Shown here: positions 9,523 to 18,177 of the stretch, in pieces
How the letters are laid out: each line of letters opens with the position of its first letter
Numbering within the stretch: position 1 is the stretch's first letter
NCBI GenBank assembly: GCA_965198185.1
Contig: CBDAOU010000001.1
Coordinates: forward strand, 372,001-436,000
Origin: JAJECS01 sp965198185
GTDB taxonomy: Bacteria; Chloroflexota; UBA11872
Direction: 5' to 3'
Length of the DNA stretch: 64,000 nucleotides
Made by a program: the position numbers and the translations under genes
The notes under the pieces: generated by a model
What the model saw: the letters and a program-made list of their open reading frames with translations, nothing else
The model's database searches: none
What the model was told of the DNA's origin: nothing

Positions 9523-10245
9523 TCAGCCGCTTCCGTTCATTAGCCGAAGCGCGGCGCGCGCGGCGTCCTGCTCGGCTCGCTGCTTGCTTGATCCTTCGCC
9601 CTGCGCCAGTCGCTCGTCGTCAACCGTCACGGCCATGCGGAACCGGCGGGCATGATCCGGTCCGCTTGCATCGACCAGCACGTAGACCGGAGTAGCCGCG
9701 CGCTCGACATGCAGCCGCTCTTGCAGCTGCGTCTTGTAGTCCTTCTGCGGACCGGCCCGGCCGCGCGCGCCAAGCGCCTCGCTCACGAATGGGTTGATGA
9801 AGTCTCGGGCCGCCTCCAAACCGGCGTCGAGATAGACGGCGCCGACCAATGCCTCGAAGGCGCGGCCGAGGACAGAGGCGCGCTGGCGGGCCCCGGTCAT
9901 TTCGGCGCCGCGCCCCAGCATCAAATGCGCGCCAAGCCCAAGCGCTTTGGCGAAGCTGGCGGCGGCGTTCAAATTGACGACGGACGCGCGAGCCCGGGTG
10001 AGCTGCCCCTCGTCGTAGGCCGGGTGACGCTCGTACAGCAGCTCGGTCGTGACGAGGCCCAGGACGGCGTCGCCGAGGAATTCCAGCCGCTCGTTTGAGT
10101 CGGTCGGCGCCAGGTCGGCCTCGTTGATGAGCGAGCGATGCACCAACGCCTGCCGCAAGAGCGCGGGGTTGGCGAACCGCACACCCATCTGCTCCTCGAG
10201 AGCAACCGGCGCCTGCGGCGCCGCGTCAGGCGGTGGGGCAGCCAC
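9523..10245 (-). CDS. rnc: Ribonuclease III
   Basis: Cleaves double-stranded RNA during rRNA/mRNA processing. The 240-residue protein has an N-terminal RNase III domain with the signature NERLEFLGDAVLGL and a second acidic helix (RAFEALVGAVYLDAG) that completes the Mg-binding site. A C-terminal double-stranded RNA-binding domain (about 165-237) ends with SSKQRAEQDAARAAL. The Pro/Ala-rich first ~15 residues are variable. It is the first gene of the rnc-smc-PASTA run; ilvE ends ~105 bases upstream on the same strand. Confidence 0.96.
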   Translation of the reverse strand: MAAPPPDAAPQAPVALEEQMGVRFANPALLRQALVHRSLINEADLAPTDSNERLEFLGDAVLGLVTTELLYERHPAYDEGQLTRARASVVNLNAAASFAKALGLGAHLMLGRGAEMTGARQRASVLGRAFEALVGAVYLDAGLEAARDFINPFVSEALGARGRAGPQKDYKTQLQERLHVERAATPVYVLVDASGPDHARRFRMAVTVDDERLAQGEGSSKQRAEQDAARAALRLMNGSG

Positions 10246-10350
10246 GGAACGACGCGACGGCGGCGGCTGAACGAAGGGTCGGTGATAGGTAAGGACGAAA
10301 GGCCGTGCGGGGGAGCCGCGAACTCAGACGAAGACCTCCTTGCCCCCCTG

Positions 10351-11304
10351 CTAGGTCTGCGCTGCCGGTACCGGATACACGGGCGCACACCACGATCGAT
10401 AGCGGGCGTTTCCGCCACACACGATGTCAAAGTATAAGTCCTGGAGCGCGCGTGTGATTGGGCCGATGCCGCCGTCACCAAGCACGCGCCCATCGACCTC
10501 GCGCACGGGCGAGATCTGCGCGCCCGTGCCTACCAGGAACAGCTCGTCGGCGATGTAAAGCTCGGTCCGATCCACGGAGCGCTCAACGGTGTCGATCTGG
10601 AGCTCGTCGCGCGCGATTTGCATGACCGTGCGCCGGGTCACGCCCTCAAGGATGTCGTCGCTGACGGAGGGCGTGAGCAGGACGCCGTCGCGCACGAGGA
10701 ATACGTTTTCGCCGGTTCCCTCGCTCACGTGGCCGTCCTCGGTGAGCATGATGGCCTCGTCAAACCCCGACTCGACGGCCTCGGTCTTGGCCACGGACGA
10801 GTTGACGTAGAGCCCGCTCACTTTGCCGCGAGCCGGGATCATGTTGTCATTGATCCGCCGCCACGACGCAACGGTGCAGCGAATGGGCCGCTCGACGTCC
10901 AAGTACGGTCCAAAGGGCACCGCGAACAGGGTGAACTCATCGTCGATGAGTGCCGGGCCATTGGCGGTCGGCCGCACCATGCTCAAGCCGATTTGTTGGG
11001 CCGCCTTGTAGACCAGCGGGCGCACGTAGACGTCTTCGCGAAACTCGCCGGAGCGCACGACGTTACAGGCAATCTCGACCAGCTCATCGTCGGTGTGGGG
11101 AATCACCATACGCAGGATCTTGGCGGATTGCCGCTGGCGCACGAAGTGCTCCCGCGCGCGGAACAAGTACATCTGCTCCTCGTCCGCGTTCCAATAGCCG
11201 CGGATGCCTTCGATTACGCCGGTGCCGTAGTTGAGCGCATGCGTCATGACGCTCACTTTGGCGTCGGCGAAATCTACATACGAGCCCTGAAAGAAGGCCT
11301 TCAC
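10351..11304 (-). CDS. ilvE: Branched-chain amino-acid aminotransferase (class IV)
   Basis: PLP-dependent transamination of Leu/Ile/Val, the last biosynthetic step. At 317 residues it is the usual length. The opening FFQGSYVDFADAKVSVMTHA and LNYGTGVIEGIRGY are typical of fold-type IV aminotransferases. The PLP lysine is K161 in ARGKVSGLYVNSS, and EGTGENVF is the phosphate-binding signature. D-amino-acid transaminase or ADC lyase are the alternatives, but the GIRGYW and YVRP motifs favour BCAT. No other ilv/leu genes lie near. Confidence 0.93.
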   Translation of the reverse strand: MKAFFQGSYVDFADAKVSVMTHALNYGTGVIEGIRGYWNADEEQMYLFRAREHFVRQRQSAKILRMVIPHTDDELVEIACNVVRSGEFREDVYVRPLVYKAAQQIGLSMVRPTANGPALIDDEFTLFAVPFGPYLDVERPIRCTVASWRRINDNMIPARGKVSGLYVNSSVAKTEAVESGFDEAIMLTEDGHVSEGTGENVFLVRDGVLLTPSVSDDILEGVTRRTVMQIARDELQIDTVERSVDRTELYIADELFLVGTGAQISPVREVDGRVLGDGGIGPITRALQDLYFDIVCGGNARYRSWCAPVYPVPAAQT

Positions 11305-11391
11305 GGACGGGTCCTAGGCGCAGACGGCACGCGCGGCAGCGTGCCACAGGCTGCGAGATACCGGCCAATTGAACCGCGGCGAGCTTAGCAT

Positions 11392-11928
11392 TTAGGGCCG
11401 TGCGCCCGGCCCTGCGCCGTAGCTCCGCCGGCGCAGAAACACAAGCTCGCCACGCAGGTCGGTGGTTGCGTGGTAGACCTTGAAGCCCCATTTCTCATAC
11501 AGGCGCCGGGCGTAGGCATTGGGGGCGTCGACCCCGATGGTGAGAACGTCCGCGCCGCGCGCCTCGGCTTCGCGCGAGGCCGCGAGAGTCAAGGCCTCGG
11601 CAATCCCCAAGCGTCGGAAGGGATCGGCCACGATCAGCGTATGCAGGTAGGCCGCGCGCTGCCCGTCCGCGATGCTGCGATCAAGGTGCCGATGCCGGAT
11701 CCACAGCTGCGCGACAAGCGATTCGTTGAACATCGCGACCAGTCCCGTTTGGACGCCTTGGCGCTGCTCGTCGAAGTACCTGCGCAGGACGCGTCGCTGG
11801 GCGAGCCGCCGCTCGGAACCCCACAGCTCGCTCACGGGCTCGAGATCGTCCGGCGTCGCGCGCCGGATCTCGATGGGCGTGTCGATGGTCACCCGATGCG
11901 ACCCGTCGGCCGCAACCTCGATTGTCAC
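11392..11928 (-). CDS. GNAT-family N-acetyltransferase
   Basis: The 178-residue protein has the acetyl-CoA-binding motif A (HTLIVADPFRRLGIAEAL, containing R-R-x-G-x-A) and the C-terminal motif B (NAYARRLYEKWGFKVYH). The substrate cannot be read from the sequence. The GTG start overlaps the stop of the CoA-transferase gene by four bases (GTGA), so the two are translationally coupled. An internal start is possible because the first ~15 residues look unstructured. Confidence 0.85.
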   Translation of the reverse strand: MTIEVAADGSHRVTIDTPIEIRRATPDDLEPVSELWGSERRLAQRRVLRRYFDEQRQGVQTGLVAMFNESLVAQLWIRHRHLDRSIADGQRAAYLHTLIVADPFRRLGIAEALTLAASREAEARGADVLTIGVDAPNAYARRLYEKWGFKVYHATTDLRGELVFLRRRSYGAGPGARP

Positions 11929-13133
11929 GGCGACTGACGTCCGGGAACGCCGATCGCGCCGTCGAGTTCGAGGCGCTCGAGCTCGGCTGCGTCGACGCCG
12001 AGCAACTCCCGCAGCACGGGACGCGTGTGGGCGCCCCAGGCGGGGGATGGATCGCCAAGGTCAGCCTCCACGCCCGAAGCCTTGATGGGCGCGCCGGGTA
12101 CCGGGAGCCGACCGATGTTGGGCTGGTCCATTGCCACGATCATGTTGCGGGCGCGCAGGTGCGGATCGTCCAAGAGGTCCGACATGCGGTTGACTTTCGC
12201 ACAGGGAATGCCGGCCTCAAGCAGGACTTCCAGCCAATGAGCCGTCCCGTGCGCCCGCAGCACATCTTCCAACGCGTCGGCCAGATCTTCGGCGCACTCG
12301 GCGCGAAGCGCATTGGTGGTGAACCGCTCGTCATCCGCCAGGGCAGGCGCCCCGAGCGCGTCGCATAGCCGACGCCAGAGCGCGTCATTGCCGCAGGCAA
12401 TCACGATCTCACCGTCGGCCGTCGCGAAGGTGCTGAACGGCGCGATGGCGGGATGCCGATTGCCGATGGGACCGGGATCTTCTCCGCTGACCCAGTAGCG
12501 CGCCATAGCGTTCTCAACCACGGCGACCAAGGCGTCCATCATCGCGAGGTCGACGTGGCAGCCCTCGCCGGTGCGTTCGCGGCGTTGCAGCGCGGCCAGC
12601 ACGGCGACGGTCGCATAGAGGGCAGGAACGATGTCGCCGAGGGAGGCGCCGACGCGCGTGGGCCCGCCGCCGGCGGGGCCGGTGATGCCCATGAGGCCGC
12701 CCATGGCCTGGATGATGACGTCGTACGCCCCGCGATCACGGTAGGGGCCGACCTGGCCGAAGCCGGAGACGGAAACGTAGACGATGTCGGCGTTTCGCTC
12801 ACGAACCGCGTCAAACCCGAGCCCGAGCCGCTCCAGCGTGCCGGGCCGGTAGTTTTCGACGAGCACGTCGGCGCGCGCGGCCAGCCCAAGCGCCAACTCG
12901 ACCGCCCGCGGGTGCTTCAGATTGAGCGCGACACTTTCCTTGCCGCGGTTGATGCTGGCGAAGTAGAGGCTGTGGCCGTCGACGAAAGGCCCCATGCCAC
13001 GGGCTTCATCGCCCTCCGGGCTCTCAACTTTGATCACGCGCGCGCCAAGATCGGCGAGCGTCATGGTGCAGAACGGTCCGGCGAGCACCCGCGTGAAGTC
13101 CAGCACCAGCGTGCCGTCCAAAAATCCGCCCAT
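11925..13133 (-). CDS. CaiB/BaiF (family III) CoA-transferase
   Basis: Transfers CoA between carboxylic acids. The 402-residue protein opens MGGFLDGTLVLDFTRVLAGP, then shows the family landmarks ADLGARVIKVE, GDEARGMGPF, the substrate segment FASINRGKESVALNLK, VENYRPGTLERLGLG and YVSVSGFGQVGPY. HVDLAMMDAL places the expected catalytic Asp. I start at ATG 13131-13133; a longer frame to 13277 adds 48 Ser/Arg-rich residues that run into the next gene and are not family-like. The substrate is unknown. Such enzymes are abundant in marine Chloroflexota and Actinobacteria. Confidence 0.92.
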   Translation of the reverse strand: MGGFLDGTLVLDFTRVLAGPFCTMTLADLGARVIKVESPEGDEARGMGPFVDGHSLYFASINRGKESVALNLKHPRAVELALGLAARADVLVENYRPGTLERLGLGFDAVRERNADIVYVSVSGFGQVGPYRDRGAYDVIIQAMGGLMGITGPAGGGPTRVGASLGDIVPALYATVAVLAALQRRERTGEGCHVDLAMMDALVAVVENAMARYWVSGEDPGPIGNRHPAIAPFSTFATADGEIVIACGNDALWRRLCDALGAPALADDERFTTNALRAECAEDLADALEDVLRAHGTAHWLEVLLEAGIPCAKVNRMSDLLDDPHLRARNMIVAMDQPNIGRLPVPGAPIKASGVEADLGDPSPAWGAHTRPVLRELLGVDAAELERLELDGAIGVPGRQSP

Positions 13134-13164
13134 CAGGGATTGCTCCGGACGCTTGGTCGGCGAT

Positions 13165-13989
13165 TCATGAGGCGCTTGTGCGCGCGGCGCGGATGCGCTG
13201 CACCAGCCATCCCTGGACGCCGACCATGCGTTGCGCCGAGTAGATGGCGAACACGGCGAAGAGGATGCGCAAGCCAAAGGCGGGAATGAACTGGGCCAGC
13301 TGCGCGCCGACGGCGCCGCCCACGATGCCCCCGGCGGCGATGTAGAGGGCCCAGCGGAAATCGACGTTGCCCTGGCGAAAGTGCTGCGCGGCGCCGGAAA
13401 TCGCGGTTGGCACGATGACGGCCAGCGAGATGCCCTGGGCGAAGTGCTGATCGATGCCCATCACGATCACCATGGCGGGAACCATCACGATGCCGCCGCC
13501 CACGCCCATGGTTCCCGCCACCAACCCGGTGACGGTGCCGGCGATCAGCGCCGCCACAATGACCTGGAGTCCTTCCATTTGCCCGAACATGGCGGCGCTC
13601 TGCGCCGAAAGCAGCAATCGCACCGCCGTGAGCATCAGCAGCACGGCGAACCCGCGCCGCAGGACCGTGGCGTTCAGATGCTTGGTGAGCCGCGCGCCCA
13701 CCACCGCAAAACCGACGGACGTGCCGGCCAATGACGCCACGACGAGCCAGTCGAGGCCGTGCGCGATCCAGTAGGGAATCACCGCACTGATGGCAATTGG
13801 GACGATCATGGCCAGCGAGGTGCCGTGCGCGCGATGCTGGGTCATGGCCAGGATCGCGACCATCAAGGGCACCATGACGATGCCGCCGCCCACGCCCACA
13901 AGCCCGCTGATCAGACCACCGGTGAGGCCGATCGCGATGACAAAGGCGGCAGGCGGGCGCCGAGCAGGCGACGCTAGCGGAGACGACAT
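13165..13989 (-). CDS. TSUP (TauE/SafE) family sulfite/organic-anion permease
   Basis: A membrane protein of 274 residues with about eight helices arranged as two homologous halves. Each half opens with a GxGGG loop: GLVGVGGGIVMVPLMV near residue 32 and GTMGVGGGIVMVPAMV near 165. A HGTSLA-type loop follows in the first half and QGISLAV in the second. TSUP proteins export sulfite, sulfoacetate or other organic anions; substrate is not predictable. It ends 31 bases upstream of the CoA-transferase start on the same strand, so co-expression is plausible. Confidence 0.9.
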   Translation of the reverse strand: MSSPLASPARRPPAAFVIAIGLTGGLISGLVGVGGGIVMVPLMVAILAMTQHRAHGTSLAMIVPIAISAVIPYWIAHGLDWLVVASLAGTSVGFAVVGARLTKHLNATVLRRGFAVLLMLTAVRLLLSAQSAAMFGQMEGLQVIVAALIAGTVTGLVAGTMGVGGGIVMVPAMVIVMGIDQHFAQGISLAVIVPTAISGAAQHFRQGNVDFRWALYIAAGGIVGGAVGAQLAQFIPAFGLRILFAVFAIYSAQRMVGVQGWLVQRIRAARTSAS

Positions 13990-14030
13990 GGGGTTGGCGG
14001 ATTATAGGGAGGCGAGGAGCCGCCGCCGCG

Positions 14031-14036
14031 TATACT
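14031..14036 (+). promoter_or_regulatory. Candidate -10 element (TATACT)
   Basis: TATACT lies within CGTATACTCGC, 32 bases before the GTG start of the debranching-enzyme gene. The same CGTATACTCGC sequence occurs at the same distance (32 bases) before the dehydrogenase gene at 17002. That recurrence makes a housekeeping-sigma -10 box likely. No convincing -35 box is visible. Confidence 0.45.
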
Positions 14037-14068
14037 CGCACCCCGCCGACGTTTAGTGGGAGAGCGCC

Positions 14069-16057
14069 GTGCCCTCCCCTCCGCAGGTTCCCAACCTCCG
14101 CCTGGCTGCGTCCCTCTTTGGACAGCAGCTCGGTCCCCTGCGTGAGCGCGAGTGGCTCGTCACCAACGGCCTTGGCGGCTATGCGGCCGGAACGGTCGGC
14201 GGGCCCGGAACGCGCCGCTATCACGGCTTGCTCGTCGCCGCGGCTCCGCCACCCAATGCCCGCTGGGTGATGGTGGCCGGGGCCCAGGTCCAGGCCACGG
14301 TTGACGGCACGCGCCACTGGCTCGGCACGCACGAGTACCTCGACGGCACGATCCATCCGGATGGGTCTCGCCACCTGGCCGGATTTGAGTTGATCGGCAG
14401 TCGACCAAGCTGGACGTGGACCATTGCCGGCCAGACGCTGCGGTGCGACCTGTGGATGCCGTATGGCGCCAATCAGACCGTGATTCGCTATGGCAACGCG
14501 GGCGACACGCCGATTGAGCTCGAGTGGCAGCCCCTGGTGACGCTGCGGTGGTTTCACCAACTGGTTACCGGAGCGCGTCCGGTCGACTTGACGCAGGCTC
14601 TGGACGCCCGCGTGGTGATGACGTCCGGAGAGGCGCCGCCGCTCGTCGTGGATCACAGCGGCTGGGAGTTCGATGAGGCGCCCGACTGGCACTGGAATCT
14701 GGCGCGCGCGTTTGAGCGGGGGCGCGGCTTCGACGCTCACGAAGACGCGTTCACTCCGGGGGTCTTCCACACAAGCGTCCAGCCTGGAGGTACCGCTTCT
14801 CTGGTGCTGGCCGCCGGCGAGCCGGAGGACGTGATCGGCGTGGAGCACGAGCCGACGGCCGTGGACCAGCGCGCCGCGGAGCTCGTGGACGGGTCCACGA
14901 GTGATCTGGAAGCCCAGTTGAGGCTGGCCGCGGACCAGGTGTTTGTGCGGCGCGGCGGGTTAGCGCATTCCACGCTGCCGAACACGGTGATTGCGGGCTA
15001 TCCCTGGTTCGGCGATTGGGGGCGTGACACGTTCATCGCGCTCCCCGGCTTGTGCCTGGCCACGGGACGGACGGACGTCGCGCGAGCCGTTCTGGTGGCC
15101 TACGCGAGCTTCGTGGACCAGGGCATGGTCCCGAATCGCTGGCCGGATGCCGGGGACGAGCCGGAGTACACCTCGGTCGACGCGGCGCTGTGGTTCCTCC
15201 ATGCGCTCGAGGCCTATGTGGACGCCACCGGCGACACCGAAATTCTGGAGGGCCTGGGGACCGCCGTGCTGGACATCGTGGACTGGCACATCCGCGGTAC
15301 GCGCCACGGAATCCAGATGGACCCGGAGGACGGTCTGATCACCCAGGGCGCCGAGGGTCTGCAGCTGACCTGGATGGATGCCAAGGTCGGCGATTGGGTG
15401 GTCACGCCGCGGCGCGGCAAGCCGGTGGAGATCAATGCGCTGTGGTGGCGCGGGTTGACGTTTGCCGCCCGCGCGTTCGAGCACCTGCAGTGGGATCCCG
15501 GTGAGACCGGCGAGCTTGCGGACCGAGCGGCGGCTTCATTCGCGCGGCGGTTTTGGAACTCGGAGGCCGGCTGCTGTTTCGACGTCGTGGATGGACCCAC
15601 AGGCGACGATCCGTCCATCCGACCCAATCAGGTGATTGCGTTGGCCGTGGGTCCCCACCTGCTGCCGTCCGCCCGCGCCGAGTCGGCGCTGGCGGTGGTG
15701 GAACGCGATCTGCTGACGCCGGTGGGTCTGCGCAGCCTGTCGCCAGCCGACGTCGCCTATCGGCGCGAGTATGGCGGCGACCCGGTCCAACGCGACGGCG
15801 CCTATCATCAAGGTCCGGTGTGGAGTTGGCTGCTCGGCATGTACGTGCGCGCGGCCGTGGCCCTGGGCCGGACGCAGCGCGACCTGGACTGGATCGAAGG
15901 CAGCTTGGAGCGGCATCTCTCTGAAGGAGCGATCGGCACGGTCAGCGAGATTTTCCAGCCCGATTCGCCATATACCCCGGACGGCGCGTTTGCCCAAGCG
16001 TGGGGCGTTGGCGAGTGGTTGTGGGCGCTTCAGGCATTGCGTCGCGCTCCGCCGTGA
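14069..16057 (+). CDS. Glycogen debranching enzyme / amylo-alpha-1,6-glucosidase (GH133-like)
   Basis: Hydrolyses alpha-1,6 branch points of glycogen-like glucans. The 662-residue protein has an N-terminal bacterial GDE domain (EWLVTNGLGGYAAGT...RRYHGLL, about 27-260). A C-terminal (alpha/alpha)6-barrel GDE_C domain contains the signature GYPWFGDWGRDTFIALPGL, then VEINALWWRGL and QRDGAYHQGPVWSWLLG. The Asp of WGRDTF and the acidic residues in this barrel form the expected active site. The GTG start has GGGAGAG eight bases upstream. No glycogen synthase or phosphorylase is in the window. The downstream hydrolase overlaps by four bases. Confidence 0.93.
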   Translation: MPSPPQVPNLRLAASLFGQQLGPLREREWLVTNGLGGYAAGTVGGPGTRRYHGLLVAAAPPPNARWVMVAGAQVQATVDGTRHWLGTHEYLDGTIHPDGSRHLAGFELIGSRPSWTWTIAGQTLRCDLWMPYGANQTVIRYGNAGDTPIELEWQPLVTLRWFHQLVTGARPVDLTQALDARVVMTSGEAPPLVVDHSGWEFDEAPDWHWNLARAFERGRGFDAHEDAFTPGVFHTSVQPGGTASLVLAAGEPEDVIGVEHEPTAVDQRAAELVDGSTSDLEAQLRLAADQVFVRRGGLAHSTLPNTVIAGYPWFGDWGRDTFIALPGLCLATGRTDVARAVLVAYASFVDQGMVPNRWPDAGDEPEYTSVDAALWFLHALEAYVDATGDTEILEGLGTAVLDIVDWHIRGTRHGIQMDPEDGLITQGAEGLQLTWMDAKVGDWVVTPRRGKPVEINALWWRGLTFAARAFEHLQWDPGETGELADRAAASFARRFWNSEAGCCFDVVDGPTGDDPSIRPNQVIALAVGPHLLPSARAESALAVVERDLLTPVGLRSLSPADVAYRREYGGDPVQRDGAYHQGPVWSWLLGMYVRAAVALGRTQRDLDWIEGSLERHLSEGAIGTVSEIFQPDSPYTPDGAFAQAWGVGEWLWALQALRRAPP

Positions 16058-16950
16058 GTCCACCGGACGAACATTGGGCGCCGCCAAGCGGCCAGCGCAT
16101 CGCGCTGCCCTCGGGCATCTGCCATTACCGCGAGGCCGGGCAGGGCCGCCCGACCATCGTCCTGCTCCACGGCTTGCCAAGCGATTCGCGCGTCTACGGA
16201 ATCCTGCAGCCGCTGCTCGCGGATAAGGCGCACACGCTGGCCCCGGACATGCTTGGCTGGGGCTTCTCGGAGCCCAATGAGGGGCTTGAGTTCAGCTTCG
16301 ACACAATCGACCGGAACCTGGCCCAGTTCATCGAGGCGCACGGTCTCGATGACGTGGTGCTGGTGGGGCACGAGATGACGGGGCCCGCGGCGATCCGTTG
16401 GGCCGTGGCGAATCCCGGGCGGGCTCGCGGCCTGGTACTGCTCAACACCTACTACGGCTGGAATTCGGCCCGCATGCCGCCGGCGCTGAAAGCCCTGCAT
16501 GTACCGCTGGTGGGCCCGGTCTTGCAGCGGGCCATGGGCGCCATGCCCTCGCTGCTCTTTGGCAACCTCTTCCGCTGGCAACTGGGCCGCGTCTGGGGTG
16601 CGCACACGCATCTCTCCGACGAGTTGACGCGCACCTTTCGCGAAACGTTCGCGGCGTCCTCCACCGCGCGCAAAGCATTGCACCGCATCACAAAGGGCCT
16701 GCCAGCGCAGATCAACGCCAACCAGCGGCGGCTGGACCTGCCGGCGCAATTGCAGTGCCGCACGCTGATCCTGTGGGGCGGCCGCGATCCGTACCTGGGT
16801 CCCCACGTGGCGCGGCAATTCCGCCGGCTGATTCCCAATTCCGAGCTGAACCTGATCCACGACGTGGGGCATTTCGTGCAGGTAGAGGCGGCCGAAGATG
16901 TCGCCGGCGCCATCAGCGCCTTCCTGGAGCGATGCCGTGGCGAGCCGTAG
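16054..16950 (+). CDS. Alpha/beta-hydrolase-fold protein with Glu at the nucleophile position
   Basis: The 298-residue protein has the fold landmarks VLLHGLPSDSRVYGIL (oxyanion HG), DMLGWGFSE, a nucleophile elbow, an acid strand (LILWGGRDPYLGP) and the catalytic His (DVGHFVQVEAA). The elbow, however, reads VLVGHEMTG, so Glu stands where Ser (GHSxG) or Asp (GHDxG of dehalogenases/epoxide hydrolases) is expected. It may be a divergent or non-hydrolytic member. Start: GTG at 16054 overlaps the debranching-enzyme stop (GTGA); an earlier GTG at 16000 would overlap by 58 bases. Substrate unknown. Confidence 0.83.
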   Translation: MSPPDEHWAPPSGQRIALPSGICHYREAGQGRPTIVLLHGLPSDSRVYGILQPLLADKAHTLAPDMLGWGFSEPNEGLEFSFDTIDRNLAQFIEAHGLDDVVLVGHEMTGPAAIRWAVANPGRARGLVLLNTYYGWNSARMPPALKALHVPLVGPVLQRAMGAMPSLLFGNLFRWQLGRVWGAHTHLSDELTRTFRETFAASSTARKALHRITKGLPAQINANQRRLDLPAQLQCRTLILWGGRDPYLGPHVARQFRRLIPNSELNLIHDVGHFVQVEAAEDVAGAISAFLERCRGEP

Positions 16951-16963
16951 CGAGCGGCGTCCG

Positions 16964-16969
16964 TATACT
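16964..16969 (+). promoter_or_regulatory. Candidate -10 element (TATACT)
   Basis: TATACT in CGTATACTCGC lies 32 bases before the ATG of the dehydrogenase gene and is the twin of the element at 14031. It suggests the dehydrogenase has its own promoter rather than depending on the debranching-enzyme transcript. No clear -35 box is seen. Confidence 0.42.
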
Positions 16970-17001
16970 CGCCAGCGCGACTCCGCACACACGCACCTGA
17001 C

Positions 17002-18090
17002 ATGAGCACGCACCGCATTGCCCTGCTTCCCGGTGACGGCATCGGCGTCGATGTGGTCCGCGAAGGGCAACTCGTCCTCGACACACTGGCCCAGGCCACC
17101 GGCGCCATGCGATGGGACATGCAGGAGTTTCCCTGGAGTTGCGATTACTACCTGGAGCACGGCCAGTACATGCCGGATGACGCCCTTGACGTCTTGGATC
17201 GCTTCGACGCGATCCTGTATGGCGCCTGCGGACTGCCGGACGTCGTGCCCGACGAGATTTCTCAGCACCAGGGGGTGCTGCGCCTGCGGCAGGGTTTTGA
17301 GCTCTACGTGAACCTGCGCCCCGCGCGCCTGCTCCCCGGCCTGCCAACCCCGCTGGCGGGCAAGGGGCCGGGGGACTTCGACCTGCTGTGCGTGCGCGAG
17401 AACTCGGAAGGCGAGTACGCGGGATGCGGCGGGCGCGTCCACCAGGGCTCGTCCTACGAGGTGGCGCTGCAGACCACGGTCTTCACCCGCGAGGGCGTCG
17501 AGCGCATCATTCGCTATGCGTTTGACTTGGCCGTGCGTTTGGGCCGACGCCACGTGACCAACGTGACCAAGTCCAACGCGCTGCAATTCGCCCCGGTGTT
17601 TTGGGATGAGGTCTTCGAGGAAGTGGCCGCCGACTATCCCGGCATCACCACCGACCGGAACCTGGTGGACGCGGCGGCGGCGCGCATGGTGCGCAGCCCC
17701 GAGACGTTTGACGTGCTGGTGGCGTCGAACCTGTTCGGCGACATTCTCTCGGACATCGGCGGCGCCCTGATGGGCAGCCTGGGCGTGCCGGCGAGCGCCA
17801 ATCTCAATCCCGAAGGTGCGCATCCGCCAATGTTCGAGCCGGTGCACGGATCGGCGCCCGACATCGCGGGGCAAGGCATTGCGTCACCGATCGCCACGAT
17901 TTGGGCCGCGGCGATGATGGTGGAGCACCTTGGCCACCCCGGGGAAGCCGATCTGGTAATGGCGGCGCTGGGCGACGTCACAGCCGCGGGAGTCTTGACG
18001 CCGGATCTCGGCGGCCAGGCGACGACCACGGAGTGCGGCGCGGCTGTGCGGGACGCGCTGCGCGCCCGCGCGGCGTCCGCCGCCGCGTAG
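17002..18090 (+). CDS. Tartrate / D-malate dehydrogenase-type enzyme (isopropylmalate-dehydrogenase superfamily)
   Basis: NAD- and Mn/Mg-dependent oxidative decarboxylation of a beta-hydroxyacid. The 362-residue protein opens MSTHRIALLPGDGIGVDVV. CDYYLEHGQYMPDD is characteristic of tartrate/D-malate dehydrogenases rather than LeuB. The segment VRENSEGEYAG, the active-site Lys in HVTNVTKSNAL and the metal-binding SNLFGDILSDIGG are conserved. EPVHGSAPDIAGQGIASPIATIWA is the coenzyme loop typical of NAD enzymes. There are no leucine genes nearby, which supports a catabolic role. LeuB-type activity cannot be excluded. Confidence 0.88.
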   Translation: MSTHRIALLPGDGIGVDVVREGQLVLDTLAQATGAMRWDMQEFPWSCDYYLEHGQYMPDDALDVLDRFDAILYGACGLPDVVPDEISQHQGVLRLRQGFELYVNLRPARLLPGLPTPLAGKGPGDFDLLCVRENSEGEYAGCGGRVHQGSSYEVALQTTVFTREGVERIIRYAFDLAVRLGRRHVTNVTKSNALQFAPVFWDEVFEEVAADYPGITTDRNLVDAAAARMVRSPETFDVLVASNLFGDILSDIGGALMGSLGVPASANLNPEGAHPPMFEPVHGSAPDIAGQGIASPIATIWAAAMMVEHLGHPGEADLVMAALGDVTAAGVLTPDLGGQATTTECGAAVRDALRARAASAAA

Positions 18091-18177
18091 CAACAACTCT
18101 TGTCCGAGAGCCGGATGGCTCCTAGGATGGGATTCCTGCTTCACCGCGAAGCCCGCGCCACGCTCTAGGCCAGCTCT

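Noticed and set aside
13133..14848. 571-codon open frame on the minus strand
   Set aside because: Antisense to the debranching enzyme and out of frame with the TSUP permease; His/Arg-rich with no recognisable motif.
16030..17874. 614-codon open frame on the minus strand
   Set aside because: It lies antisense to the alpha/beta-hydrolase and dehydrogenase genes, is His/Arg/Gln-rich without domains, and is a usual by-product of high GC.
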